The notes under the pieces: generated by a model
Databases searched by the model: none
Seen by the model: only the letters and a program-made list of their open reading frames with translations
What the model was told of the DNA's origin: nothing
NCBI GenBank assembly: GCA_029202985.1
Contig: CP119316.1
Coordinates: forward strand, 2,170,001 to 2,234,000
Reading direction: 5' to 3'
Origin: Candidatus Andeanibacterium colombiense
GTDB taxonomy: Bacteria; Pseudomonadota; Alphaproteobacteria; Sphingomonadales; Sphingomonadaceae
DNA: 64,000 bases
Program-made: the position numbers and the translations under genes
Shown here: in pieces, positions 52,069 to 61,065 of the stretch
How positions within the stretch are numbered: position 1 is the first letter of the stretch
Layout: every line of letters starts with the position of its first letter

Positions 52069-53367
52069 ATGCGCGCAACGGCACCTAAAGTATGTATGGT
52101 CGGGCTAGGCTATATCGGCCTGCCCACCGCGGCGGTGATCGCGCGCTCGGGCATGAAGGTGCTTGGGGTCGATATAACCCAGCATGTGGTCGATACGATC
52201 AACCGCGGCGAAATCCATATCGAGGAAGTCGATCTCGACGCGCTGGTTCAGGCTGTGGTCCGCAGCGGGAACCTGACGGCGAGCACCTCAATCGCCCCGG
52301 CCGACGTATTCGTGATCGCGGTCCCGACGCCGTTCGAGAAGGACGGGCACCACACGCCCGACATTTCCTATGTCCTCGCCGCGACCCGAGAAGTCGCCAG
52401 GGTGATCAAGCCGGGCGACACGGTGATCCTCGAATCGACCTCGCCGGTCGGCACCACCGAAGCGATGCGCGACGTGATTGCTGCCGAACGCCCGGATCTC
52501 AAATTGCCCGGCGTGGCGGCCTATCCCGAAATTGCGATCGCCTACTGCCCCGAGCGCGTGCTGCCGGGGAAGATCCTCGAGGAACTGATCCATAACGACC
52601 GTTCGATCGGGGGGATCACGCCACATTGCGCGGAGCAGGCGGCGGCGTTCTACCAGCGCTTCGTGCGCGGCGAATGCATCGTCACCGATGCCCGCAGCGC
52701 CGAGATGACCAAGCTGGTCGAAAACGCCTATCGCGACGTCAACATCGCCTTCGCCAACGAACTGTCGATCGTCGCCGATGCGATGGGGCTGGACGTGTGG
52801 GAAGTGATTAAGCTCGCCAACCGCCATCCGCGCGTCAACATCCTCCAGCCGGGCCCCGGCGTCGGCGGGCACTGCATCGCGGTCGATCCGTGGTTCATCG
52901 TCCACGGCGCGCGCGAGCAGACCCCGCTGATCCAGACCGCGCGCGGAGTGAACGACGGCAAGATTCGCCACGTGATCGCACAGGCCAGCGCGCTGATCGA
53001 CGCCGCGCCGGGCGAGAAAATCGCCTGCCTCGGCCTCGCCTTCAAGGCCAATATCGACGATTTCCGCGAAAGCCCCGCGCGGCTGGTCTCCGCCACGCTC
53101 GCGCGCAAATACGGCGCGCGCATCCATGTGGTGGAACCGCATACCGAGGAACTGCCGATCGAATACGGCGGCACCGGCGCGAGTAAGATCGATCTCGAAA
53201 CCGCGCTGAAGACCTGCGGCGTGCTGATCGTGCTGGTCGATCACGATGCGTTCAAGGCGGTCCCGCTCGAGAAGCGCCGGGCCAAGAAGGTCTACGATAC
53301 GCGCGGCATCTGGCCCGACCAGCCGAAACCGGTCGAAGCCGGGGAAGAATTGCGCAAGTCGGCCTGA
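52069..53367 (+). CDS. wecC: UDP-N-acetyl-D-mannosamine dehydrogenase
   Basis: A 432-residue NAD-dependent nucleotide-sugar dehydrogenase that twice oxidises UDP-ManNAc to UDP-ManNAcA. The Rossmann motif G-L-G-Y-I-G-L-P-T-A lies near residues 12-21. The catalytic-cysteine block is G-V-G-G-H-C-I-A-V-D-P, and the K-L-V-E-N-A-Y-R-D block lies in the middle domain. The ATG at 52069 has GAGGGA upstream; an ATG at 52054 is in-frame. It ends nine bases before the convergent fabI. Confidence 0.93.
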   Translation: MRATAPKVCMVGLGYIGLPTAAVIARSGMKVLGVDITQHVVDTINRGEIHIEEVDLDALVQAVVRSGNLTASTSIAPADVFVIAVPTPFEKDGHHTPDISYVLAATREVARVIKPGDTVILESTSPVGTTEAMRDVIAAERPDLKLPGVAAYPEIAIAYCPERVLPGKILEELIHNDRSIGGITPHCAEQAAAFYQRFVRGECIVTDARSAEMTKLVENAYRDVNIAFANELSIVADAMGLDVWEVIKLANRHPRVNILQPGPGVGGHCIAVDPWFIVHGAREQTPLIQTARGVNDGKIRHVIAQASALIDAAPGEKIACLGLAFKANIDDFRESPARLVSATLARKYGARIHVVEPHTEELPIEYGGTGASKIDLETALKTCGVLIVLVDHDAFKAVPLEKRRAKKVYDTRGIWPDQPKPVEAGEELRKSA

Positions 53368-53376
53368 TCGGTCCGC

Positions 53377-54180
53377 TCAGGCGAGCGCGATATCCGGCGC
53401 GTCTTCGCGCTTCATCCCGATCACGTTGTAGCCCGCGTCGACATGGTGGATCTCGCCGGTCACGCCCGAGGCCAGGTCTGACAGCAGGTACAGCCCGGCG
53501 CCGCCGACATCCTCGATCGTTACATTGCGCCCGAGCGGCGAGTTCAGCTCGTTCCACTTCAGGATCAGGTTGAAATCGCCGATGCCCGAGGCCGCCAAGG
53601 TGCGGATCGGCCCGGCCGAGATCGCATTCACCCGGATATTGTCCGCGCCGAGGTCCATCGCGAGATATTTGACGCTCGCCTCGAGCGCCGACTTGGCGAC
53701 GCCCATCACGTTGTAATGCGGGACGACCTTTTCGGCGCCATAATAGGTCAGCGTCAGCAGCGAACCGCCGTTCGGCATCAGCGGGATCGCCCGCTGGGCC
53801 ACCGCGGTGAAGCTGAACACGCTGATGTTCATCGTGTTGAGGAAATTGTCGAGCGTGGTGTCAGAATAGCGACCGCGCAGCTCGTTCTTGTCCGATGCGC
53901 CGATCGCATGGACGAGGAAATCGATCGTCGGCCAGCGTTCGGCCAATGTCGCGAAGGCCGAATCGAGCGCGGCCATGTCGCCGACATCGCATTCGAACAC
54001 GAAATCGCTGCCGAGTTCCGCCGCCAGCGGACGACAGCGCTTCTCGATCGCCGCGTTGGGATAGGTGAAGGCGAGCTCCGCCCCCTGCGCATGCAATTGC
54101 CGGGCGATGCCCCAGGCGAGCGACTTGTCGTTGGCAAGACCCATGATCAGGCCGCGCTTCCCCTGCATCAGACCGCTCAT
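53377..54180 (-). CDS. fabI: Enoyl-ACP reductase FabI
   Basis: A 267-residue short-chain reductase of fatty-acid synthesis. The catalytic residues fall at Tyr146, Tyr156 and Lys163, the same numbers as in E. coli FabI, within Y-Y-G-A-E-K-V-V-P-H-Y-N-V-M-G-V-A-K. The N-terminal NAD-binding segment is G-L-I-M-G-L-A-N. This is the target class for triclosan and related inhibitors, but resistance cannot be judged here. The start overlaps the YihY-type gene stop by four bases. Confidence 0.95.
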   Translation of the reverse strand: MSGLMQGKRGLIMGLANDKSLAWGIARQLHAQGAELAFTYPNAAIEKRCRPLAAELGSDFVFECDVGDMAALDSAFATLAERWPTIDFLVHAIGASDKNELRGRYSDTTLDNFLNTMNISVFSFTAVAQRAIPLMPNGGSLLTLTYYGAEKVVPHYNVMGVAKSALEASVKYLAMDLGADNIRVNAISAGPIRTLAASGIGDFNLILKWNELNSPLGRNVTIEDVGGAGLYLLSDLASGVTGEIHHVDAGYNVIGMKREDAPDIALA

Positions 54181-55223
54181 CGAGCCTTCTCCTGCTCATT
54201 ATCCTGTACCATGCCGGCGCTTTCCTCTTCAGGGGAGACCGCCAGCACCGCATTCAATTCTGCACCTGCCACCATCCCTAAGCCGATGAGCCAGAAAAAG
54301 AAAAGCGTGATCATGATCCCGGCGAGGCTGCCATAGGTCAGGCTGTAGCTGAACAGGCTGCGCAGCAGCGGCGGGAAGGCGATGGTCACCCCCAGCCACC
54401 ATAATGTCACCAGCAGCGCGCCGGGCCATTTATGATAGCGCTTGCCGCGGTAACGGTGGGGGGTGAGCGACAGGAACAGCAGGAAGATCGAGCAATAGAC
54501 CGCCGCCACCGGCACGATTCGCGACAGCGCCAGCGCATCGACCACATGCAGCAATTGCGGGAACCATACGTCGATCGCTTCCTCGATCGCGCCGATCAGG
54601 ACCTGGGTCAGCAGCCCCGCCACCAGCAGCAGCACCGCGCCGACGATGATCCCGGCCGAGGTCAGGCGATACCACCAGAAGCTGCGGGTCGGCCGCGTGC
54701 CATAGGCGCGGCGCAGGATGTCGCGGATCGTCTCCACCAGCCCGCCGACGGTCCACAAGGACGCGGCCGCGCCGAAGGCCAGCAGCCAGCCGCTGCGCGC
54801 GTTGATCACCGTGCGCGCATCGGGCGCGATCGCTTCGGCGACATTGCTCGGCAGCGCGCGCAGCACCGAATTGATCGCGACCGAGCGATCCGCATCCTCG
54901 CCCAGCAGCGAGAACAGCGCCGCGCCGAAGATGAAGAACGGGAAGATCGCGAACAGCGTGACATAGGCCAGATTGCCCGCGTGGATGAAGCCGTCGTTCC
55001 AGGTGCCGGCGAGTGCCTGTTTCGCCACCTGCAGCGCGCGCTTGACCCCGGTCGGCCGCTCGATCGCAGGCAACATCGGATCGCGCGCGCGCAGCTTGGC
55101 CGCCTTCCGGCGCGCTTCGGGGGAATAATCCGGGACCGTCTTGTCCGGGCGTTTGAACTGCTCGGCTTGACTGTGGTCGGTCGGTCGCGTGGCTTCGAGG
55201 CGTGGATCCGTCGGTGGAGGCAT
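54177..55223 (-). CDS. YihY/virulence factor BrkB family membrane protein
   Basis: A 348-residue protein with a basic, polar N-terminal extension of about 60 residues and about six predicted membrane segments. Family marks include A-I-F-P-F-F-I-F, S-L-W-T-V-G-G-L-V-E-T, L-L-L-V-A-G-L-L-T-Q and L-T-Y-G-S-L-A-G-I-M-I-T. The function of the family is not settled. It overlaps fabI by four bases and DnaJ by one, so the DnaJ-YihY-fabI genes are probably one transcript. Confidence 0.87.
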   Translation of the reverse strand: MPPPTDPRLEATRPTDHSQAEQFKRPDKTVPDYSPEARRKAAKLRARDPMLPAIERPTGVKRALQVAKQALAGTWNDGFIHAGNLAYVTLFAIFPFFIFGAALFSLLGEDADRSVAINSVLRALPSNVAEAIAPDARTVINARSGWLLAFGAAASLWTVGGLVETIRDILRRAYGTRPTRSFWWYRLTSAGIIVGAVLLLVAGLLTQVLIGAIEEAIDVWFPQLLHVVDALALSRIVPVAAVYCSIFLLFLSLTPHRYRGKRYHKWPGALLVTLWWLGVTIAFPPLLRSLFSYSLTYGSLAGIMITLFFFWLIGLGMVAGAELNAVLAVSPEEESAGMVQDNEQEKAR

Positions 55224-56185
55224 CAGCTCCCGAACTTAGCGCGCAAATCCCGCGTGTCACGCCATCCCTCGAGCCTTTTGGCCAGATCCGCGTCACCTTC
55301 GGGGATTTCGACCTGCAGCGTAACCAGCTGGTCGCCGCGGGTGCCGCGCTTGGTCTGAAAGCCCCGGCCCTTGAGCCGCAGGACCTTGCCGGTGCTGCTG
55401 CCGGGCGCGACGGTCAGCATCACCGCCCCGTCCACCGTCGGGACCCTGACCTTGGCTCCGCCGACCGCTTCGTCGAGCGTAACCGGCAGGTCCAGCCGCA
55501 CATCGCTGCCGTCGCGGCGGAAGAAGGGATGATTGTCGATCTCGATCGTTACCAGCGCGTCGCCCGCGCCTCCCGGCCCGCTCTCGCCCCGGCCCTTGAT
55601 CCGCATCTGGGTGCCGCTTTCGACCCCGGCCGGAAGCTTTAGGTCGATCGTCTTGCCGTCGCCCAGGGTGATCCGCTGGTCCTTGCCGGCCGCGGCATCG
55701 ACGAAAGGCACCTTCAGGCGATACTGCACATTCGCGCCGCGCGCAGGCGGGCGTTGCGGCTGACTGCGCTGACCGAAGCCGCCGCCCCCGAAACCGCCCC
55801 CGCCGAATCCACCGGCGCGGCCGCCGAACAGACCTTCGAAAATATCGCCGAGATCGGCGCCATCATTGCCGAAGCCGCCGAAATCCTGAGCGGAATAGCC
55901 GCGCGGGTCGCCGCTCGCGCCGCGAAAACCGCCGCCCCCGCCCATCCCGAAAGGCATCGCCGGATTGCCGTCCGCATCGATCTCGCCGCGGTCGAACTGC
56001 GCGCGCTTGTCCTTGTCGGACAGCAGATCATAGGCGCGGGTAACCTCGGAAAAGCGTTCCGCCGCTTTGGGATTGTCCTTGTTGGTGTCCGGGTGCAGCT
56101 CCTTGGCGAGCTTGCGATAGGCGGACTTGACCTCCTTCTCGCTCGCATTGCGGGCAACGCCAAGGGTGGAATAGGGATCGGCCAT
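55223..56185 (-). CDS. DnaJ C-terminal/CbpA-type co-chaperone
   Basis: A 320-residue J-domain protein. The HPD motif is at residues 31-33 (E-L-H-P-D-T). A Gly/Phe-rich linker (F-G-G-G-G-F repeats, about 80-135) is followed by the two C-terminal substrate-binding domains, with no zinc-finger cysteines, as in CbpA. It recruits DnaK to substrates. The stop touches the YihY-type gene start (one base shared). It is divergent from pdxH. Confidence 0.92.
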   Translation of the reverse strand: MADPYSTLGVARNASEKEVKSAYRKLAKELHPDTNKDNPKAAERFSEVTRAYDLLSDKDKRAQFDRGEIDADGNPAMPFGMGGGGGFRGASGDPRGYSAQDFGGFGNDGADLGDIFEGLFGGRAGGFGGGGFGGGGFGQRSQPQRPPARGANVQYRLKVPFVDAAAGKDQRITLGDGKTIDLKLPAGVESGTQMRIKGRGESGPGGAGDALVTIEIDNHPFFRRDGSDVRLDLPVTLDEAVGGAKVRVPTVDGAVMLTVAPGSSTGKVLRLKGRGFQTKRGTRGDQLVTLQVEIPEGDADLAKRLEGWRDTRDLRAKFGS

Positions 56186-56381
56186 GGTGTGTTAGCTAGG
56201 TAATGCAACGCTTCGAGGCAAGCGTTCCGCGAGACTTTCCTACAGCGCGATAGGGGCTTAGAGCGGTGTGCATGGCAACCGATCCAATTTTTTCCGGCCG
56301 GTTTTCGGGCATCCGCGGGAGCAGGTCGGGCTTTTCGGCCAGGAGAGTGGCAACCGTGTCGACTTCAACGGAAAACCGCGC

Positions 56382-56999
56382 ATGAAAGCCGGGCAGGATG
56401 CAATCCCCGATACGGATCCCTTCGGGCTGTTCGAACGGTGGTTCGCTGAGGCGCGCGTGAGCGAACCGAACGATTCGAACGCGATGGCGCTTGCAACCGC
56501 CACGCCCCAGGGTGCGCCCTCGGTGCGGATGGTGCTGCTCAAGGAACATGGGCCGCGGCTCGGCGATGCGGGCGGCTTCGTGTTCTACACCAATGCCGAA
56601 AGCCGCAAGGGCGGCGAGATCCGCGCCAATCCGCAGGCGGCGCTGCTGTTCCACTGGAAGAGCCTGCGCCGGCAGATCAGGATCGAAGGGTCGCTTTCGG
56701 AAGTTTCGCCCGAGATGGCCGATAATTACTTCCACAGCCGTGCGCGCGATTCGCAGATCGGTTCGGCCGCGTCGGACCAGTCGCGCGCGCTCGATGCGCG
56801 CACGACCTATCTCGACCGGGTCGAAAATCTGACCGCGCGTTACGAAGGGCGGGAAATTCCCCGGCCGCCGCACTGGACCGGCTTCCTGCTGACTCCGCGC
56901 GCGATCGAATTCTGGATCGACCGCGAATTCCGCCTGCACGAACGGCGGCGGTTCGTACGCAGCGGCGCCGGCTGGACCAGCAGCCTGCTCTATCCATGA
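56382..56999 (+). CDS. pdxH: Pyridoxamine 5'-phosphate oxidase
   Basis: A 205-residue FMN enzyme of the pyridoxal phosphate salvage and synthesis pathway. Diagnostic blocks are D-P-F-G-L-F-E-R-W, P-S-V-R-M-V-L-L-K, F-V-F-Y-T-N-A-E-S-R-K and the C-terminal W-I-D-R-E-F-R-L-H-E-R-R-R-F. The ATG at 56382 is chosen on family fit; an upstream frame starting at 56268 is unlikely. The stop overlaps the next start (ATGA). Confidence 0.93.
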   Translation: MKAGQDAIPDTDPFGLFERWFAEARVSEPNDSNAMALATATPQGAPSVRMVLLKEHGPRLGDAGGFVFYTNAESRKGGEIRANPQAALLFHWKSLRRQIRIEGSLSEVSPEMADNYFHSRARDSQIGSAASDQSRALDARTTYLDRVENLTARYEGREIPRPPHWTGFLLTPRAIEFWIDREFRLHERRRFVRSGAGWTSSLLYP

Positions 57000-57940
57000 G
57001 CGCCTCCGCGAACGAGCGCGCATCGCTCACGCGCAGCGCGGCGTTGGCTTCGATCGCGGTCGCGGCGCTGCTCGCCGGGATAAAACTTTGGGCGGTGTGG
57101 CGCACCGGTTCGACCGCTATGCTCGGCAGCCTGGCGGATACGCTGCTGGATCTCGTCGCGAGCATCGCGACTCTGGCCGGGGTGCGGATCGCGGCCCAGC
57201 CGGCCGATGCCGAACACCGCTTCGGTCACGGCAAGGCCGAGGCGCTGGCGGCGATGTTCCAGGTGGTGCTCATCGCCTTTTCGGCCGCCGGCATATTGTT
57301 CCGCGCGGTCGATCAGTTGCTCGCGGGAGCGCGGACCGAAGCGGCGGGCGACGGGATCGTGGTTTCCATGATCGCGATCCTCGCGACGCTCGCGTTGCTG
57401 GCCTGGCAACGCCATGTGATCCGCAAGACCGGCAGTCTCGCGATTTCGACCGACCATCTGCATTACCAGTCCGACCTCGCGCTCAATCTGGCGGTGATCG
57501 CGGCACTGGCGCTCGATCAATACGCGCATCTCGGCGGGGCCGACGCCGCGTTCGGCATCGTGATCGCGCTGTGGCTCGGCTGGGGCGCGTTCCGCGCCTC
57601 GCGCGAGGCGGTCAATCAGATCATGGACCGCGAATGGCCGGACGAGAAGCGCGAGGAACTGCTCGCGGTGCTCGCGCGCAATCCGGATTTGCGCGGCGTC
57701 CATGATCTCCGAACCCGCACCAGCGGCGCGCATGATTTCGCGCAGTTCCATGCCTCGGTCGATCCGGCGATGACGGTCGAGCGGGCGCATGACGTCGTCG
57801 ATGCGATCGAGGAGGAAGTGGAGCGTGCCTTTCCCGGGATCGAGGTGCTGGTCCATCTCGATCCGGCGAACCGGGAGCGGGAAGACGGGCTGGCGACCGA
57901 GGAGCTGCTACCCGGGAAAAGCGATCATTCCGGCGGGTAG
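56996..57940 (+). CDS. Cation diffusion facilitator family transporter
   Basis: A 314-residue cation exporter with about six membrane segments and a cytosolic C-terminal domain. The D-x-x-x-D pair (Asp48, Asp52) in L-A-D-T-L-L-D and the second site H-L-H-Y-Q-S-D match metal-binding residues of FieF/YiiP. Zinc or iron efflux is likely. It is coupled to pdxH by a four-base overlap and converges on the serine hydrolase gene with 16 bases of overlap. Confidence 0.9.
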   Translation: MSASANERASLTRSAALASIAVAALLAGIKLWAVWRTGSTAMLGSLADTLLDLVASIATLAGVRIAAQPADAEHRFGHGKAEALAAMFQVVLIAFSAAGILFRAVDQLLAGARTEAAGDGIVVSMIAILATLALLAWQRHVIRKTGSLAISTDHLHYQSDLALNLAVIAALALDQYAHLGGADAAFGIVIALWLGWGAFRASREAVNQIMDREWPDEKREELLAVLARNPDLRGVHDLRTRTSGAHDFAQFHASVDPAMTVERAHDVVDAIEEEVERAFPGIEVLVHLDPANREREDGLATEELLPGKSDHSGG

Positions 57941-59052
57941 AGCGCGACGATATCGCCGACCGCCGCAATGACCGGATCGCGCCCGGCTTCGTCGGTCTTG
58001 CCCAGCCGCACCACGGTCAGCCCCCGGTCGGGCGCGACCACGACATATTGGCCGAGATGGCCGACCATCGCGAAGGCGCCGGCCGGACCCTTGTTCGCGA
58101 ACAGCACGTTGCGATCGGCATGCGACGCGTGGTTGAGCCAGATCTGCGCGCCGTAATCGGGTGATTTCGGGCTCGGCGCAGTCATGAAGTCGATCCAGGC
58201 GGTCGGCACCAGCTGTGCGCCCTTGACCGCCCCCCGGTGACGCAGGAATTCGCCGAACCGCGCCCAGTCGCGCGCGGGCCCGTGGATCAGGCTGCCGCCG
58301 ATGAGGGTGCCGGAGCGGTCGTATTCCGGGACCATCGAATACATGCCCAGCGGCGCGAAAATCCGCGCCTTGAGGAAATCGTCGACCGCCTTGCGCCGGA
58401 TGTCGGGATCGTGGCTGTCGGTCAGCACCCGCGCGGCGATGTCGGCCAGGATCACCGCGGTGTTGGTCGAATATTCGAACTTGCTGCCGGGCGCGGCTTC
58501 GAGCGGCTCGGCCTCGGCATAGGCGGCCATGTCGTCGCGCCCTTCGAGGAACAGCATCTTGACCGTCTCGGCGGCATAGGCCGGATCGGCGGTCTCGGTA
58601 TGGCGCAGGCCCGAGCGCATCTGGAGCAATTGCCGCAGCGTGATCGCGCCGCGCGGATCCCCGGGGCGGCGCCAGTTGGGGATCGGCGGGGTATCGTCCA
58701 GCCGCAATTTCCCGTCGGCGACCAGCATCCCGATCATCACCGCCGTCACGGTCTTGGCCATCGACCAGCTGACGAAGCGGGTTTCCTCGTCATAGGGCTC
58801 GGCATAGCGTTCGGCGACGGTCTGCCCGTCATGCATCACGATCACCGCGCGGGTCTCGCCCATTTCGGGCAGGGTGAAGAGCGTGTCGATCCGCCGGGCA
58901 AGCTCGTCGCGCGGGGCGCCGGGGTTCGCCGCGATCCCCTGCAGTGCGGCGGCGCTGGGGGCGGAGGGCGCCTCGCCGGCCTTGTCGCCGCCGCAGGCAG
59001 CAAGCGCTGGCAGCAGGGCAAGCGACAGGATAGAGAGGCGCAGGCGCAGCAT
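57925..59052 (-). CDS. Serine hydrolase (beta-lactamase class C-like) lipoprotein
   Basis: A 375-residue exported lipoprotein: the signal MLRLRLSILSLALLPALAAC ends in L-A-A-C. The hydrolase fold has the S-x-x-K motif as S-W-S-M-A-K and a Y-S-x-N motif as Y-S-T-N. The general architecture is that of penicillin-binding/esterase relatives of class C beta-lactamases; enzymatic target unknown. The ATG at 59052 is chosen over a longer frame to 59202. It is divergent from a small membrane protein; only 31 bases separate the starts. Confidence 0.85.
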   Translation of the reverse strand: MLRLRLSILSLALLPALAACGGDKAGEAPSAPSAAALQGIAANPGAPRDELARRIDTLFTLPEMGETRAVIVMHDGQTVAERYAEPYDEETRFVSWSMAKTVTAVMIGMLVADGKLRLDDTPPIPNWRRPGDPRGAITLRQLLQMRSGLRHTETADPAYAAETVKMLFLEGRDDMAAYAEAEPLEAAPGSKFEYSTNTAVILADIAARVLTDSHDPDIRRKAVDDFLKARIFAPLGMYSMVPEYDRSGTLIGGSLIHGPARDWARFGEFLRHRGAVKGAQLVPTAWIDFMTAPSPKSPDYGAQIWLNHASHADRNVLFANKGPAGAFAMVGHLGQYVVVAPDRGLTVVRLGKTDEAGRDPVIAAVGDIVALYPPE

Positions 59053-59083
59053 GACGCCCGCTTCATCCGGCAGTTGGGGAACG

Positions 59084-59443
59084 ATGGCAACCGCAAAGAA
59101 ACCGCCGCGAAACAACCCCGCGCTGCGGGCGCGGCGCTGGCCGAAAGTGGTGCTGGTGCTCGGTGTGATCGCGGCGCTGACCGCGTGGTATTTCCGCGGC
59201 ACGGTGATGGCGCAGGCCGTCGCCGGGACATCCTACGGTGCGCGGGTCGCCTGCTCCTGCCGCTTCATCGGCGGGCGCGACCTCAAGGATTGCGAGAAGG
59301 ATTTCGAACCCGGCATGGGCCTCGTCTCGCTTTCGGAGGACGAGGGTGCGAAGAGCGTCACTGCCAGCGTCCCGCTGCTTGCCAGCCAGACCGCGACCTT
59401 CAGGGAAGGCTATGGCTGTGTGCTGGAGAAGTGGAACCGATAG
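59084..59443 (+). CDS. Small membrane protein with C-S-C-R motif, function unknown
   Basis: A 119-residue protein with one membrane segment (about residues 21-37) followed by a periplasmic domain. That domain carries cysteines in V-A-C-S-C-R-F-I-G-G-R-D, D-C-E-K-D-F and G-C-V-L-E-K-W, so it may be stabilised by disulfides. The domain pattern is recurring in sphingomonads next to amidase/serine-hydrolase genes; no function is known. The ATG at 59084 has GGGGA upstream. It ends three bases before the convergent mnmA. Confidence 0.6.
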   Translation: MATAKKPPRNNPALRARRWPKVVLVLGVIAALTAWYFRGTVMAQAVAGTSYGARVACSCRFIGGRDLKDCEKDFEPGMGLVSLSEDEGAKSVTASVPLLASQTATFREGYGCVLEKWNR

Positions 59444-59446
59444 GTT

Positions 59447-60619
59447 TCAGGCCGCGGCTTCGGTCGAATCGATCCAGCCGCCGCCGACCACCCGATCGCC
59501 CGCATAGATCACCGCCGCCTGCCCCGGCGCGACCCCGAATTCGGGCGCGGCGAAGCGGAGCGTGGCCGCGGCCCCGCCCCCGAGCGGGCCTTCGAGCGTC
59601 ACCGGCACCGGCTTCGCGAGCGAGCGGACCTTCGCGGTCAGCGGGGCGCCAAAATCGTGAGGCGCAAGCGGCCCGATCCGGTTGGTGTCGGTCAGATGCG
59701 CGGCGCCGACCGCGAGCATCTTCTTCGGCCCGACCAGCACCCGGGCTTCCGCTGCGTCGATCCCGATCACGTAGAGCGGTTCCGGCTGTCCGCCGATCTC
59801 GAGCCCGCGGCGCTGCCCGACGGTGAAATGGATCACCCCCGCATGGCTGCCCAGCACTTCGCCCGATGCGGCATGAACGATTTCGCCTGCCCTCGCGCCT
59901 TCGGGCCGGATCGAGCGGACGATCTTCGCATAGTCGCCATCGGGCACGAAGCAGATGTCCTGGCTGTCGGGCTTTTCGGCCACCCGCAGCCCGGCCTGCG
60001 CCGCGAGTTCGCGCACTTGCGGCTTGGGCAGGCCACCGAGTGGGAAGCGCAGAAAGTCGAGCTGCGTCTCGGTGGTCCCATAAAGGAAGTAGGACTGGTC
60101 GCGCGCCGGATCGAGCGCCCGGTGAAGCTGCGGCCCGGTCGTGGTGGCCACACGGCGGACATAATGCCCGGTCGCGAGGCAATCCGCGCCCAGTTCGCGC
60201 GCCATCCGCAGCAGATCGGTGAACTTCGGCCCCATGTTGCAGCTGATGCAGGGTACCGGGGTGCGCCCGGCGAGATACTGGTCGGCGAACTGCTCGACCA
60301 CTTCCTCGCGGAACGCGCTTTCATGGTCGAACACATAATGGGCTATTCCCAGCCGATCGGCGACCGCGCGCGCATCGCGGATGTCGTCGCCGGCGCAGCA
60401 CGCGCCCTTGCGCCCGGTCGCCGCGCCGTAATCGTAGAGCTGCAGCGTGATCCCGATCGTTTCCGCCCCGCTCGCTGCCGCCAGCGCCGCGACTACCGAG
60501 GAATCGACCCCGCCCGACATCGCCACGACAATGCGGCTCCCCGCCGCGGGACGGGGCAGATCGAACAGCTCGGCGGGCCGGATCGCGGAATCGAGGCCAG
60601 AAACAAGAGGTGCGGACAT
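59447..60619 (-). CDS. mnmA: tRNA-specific 2-thiouridylase MnmA
   Basis: A 390-residue enzyme that thiolates U34 of tRNAs for Lys, Glu and Gln, using sulfur relayed from IscS/Tus proteins. The PP-loop is S-G-G-V-D-S-S near residues 36-42. The catalytic cysteines are in P-C-I-S-C-N-M and in D-I-C-F-V-P-D-G-D-Y. It acts on the same wobble base as MnmE-MnmG, far upstream in the window. The ATG at 60619 is chosen on family N-terminal length. Confidence 0.94.
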   Translation of the reverse strand: MSAPLVSGLDSAIRPAELFDLPRPAAGSRIVVAMSGGVDSSVVAALAAASGAETIGITLQLYDYGAATGRKGACCAGDDIRDARAVADRLGIAHYVFDHESAFREEVVEQFADQYLAGRTPVPCISCNMGPKFTDLLRMARELGADCLATGHYVRRVATTTGPQLHRALDPARDQSYFLYGTTETQLDFLRFPLGGLPKPQVRELAAQAGLRVAEKPDSQDICFVPDGDYAKIVRSIRPEGARAGEIVHAASGEVLGSHAGVIHFTVGQRRGLEIGGQPEPLYVIGIDAAEARVLVGPKKMLAVGAAHLTDTNRIGPLAPHDFGAPLTAKVRSLAKPVPVTLEGPLGGGAAATLRFAAPEFGVAPGQAAVIYAGDRVVGGGWIDSTEAAA

Positions 60620-60684
60620 GCGCGGCCCATACACTTCGAGCGCTCGCAGGGCAAAGCGGCGCGTTAACCGCCGGTTCGTCAACC

Positions 60685-60700
60685 CTAACGTTCGGTAAAC
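60685..60700. promoter_or_regulatory. Possible CtrA box upstream of the SciP-type operon
   Basis: CTAA, seven bases, TAAAC; two mismatches from TTAA-N7-TTAAC. It lies 45 bases before the first start codon of the SciP-type operon and is preceded by TTAAC at 60664-60668. In Caulobacter, sciP is CtrA-controlled, so the position is suggestive but the sequence match is imperfect. Confidence 0.3.
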
Positions 60701-60744
60701 CACAGTTTTACCCGATCTTGACTTGCGTCTGCCTAAAAGGCCCG

Positions 60745-61065
60745 ATGTACGAAACGAACATCGTCCAGTCCGACACGGGAATCAGCGCGCGGGAAGCCGC
60801 GAAAGACGCGGAAGGCCTGCGTCCGCTAAGCTGGGACGAGCTGGTTGCCCGGCTCGGCGCGGCCCGCGATTTCCGGCGCGTCACGGGCGGTCGGCTGCTT
60901 GCGGGCGGGGCCAGTTTCAATCTCGCTTCGGCGCGCCATCTGGCGGGCCTGGGAGATGGCAAACCGGGCATTAACCCATTTGCTTTAGCCAATGGAAAAA
61001 TCGTTGGTGGCATGGATTTCCCCACGGCGGGGGATGACATCCCGGGCGATCGAGGAAGAGAATGA
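60745..61065 (+). CDS. Small unknown protein co-translated with SciP-type regulator
   Basis: A 106-residue protein with no membrane segment. The N-terminal half is charged and helical (R-E-A-A-K-D-A-E-G, L-S-W-D-E-L-V-A-R-L). No known domain is recognised. The ATG at 60745 has AAAGG upstream. Its stop overlaps the SciP-type start by four bases (ATGA), so the two are translated together, and the pairing suggests a role in the same regulatory circuit. Confidence 0.6.
   Translation: MYETNIVQSDTGISAREAAKDAEGLRPLSWDELVARLGAARDFRRVTGGRLLAGGASFNLASARHLAGLGDGKPGINPFALANGKIVGGMDFPTAGDDIPGDRGRE

Noticed and set aside
56268..56381. N-terminal extension of pdxH starting at 56268
   Set aside because: The extension does not match the family N terminus and has no ribosome site; the ATG at 56382 fits better.
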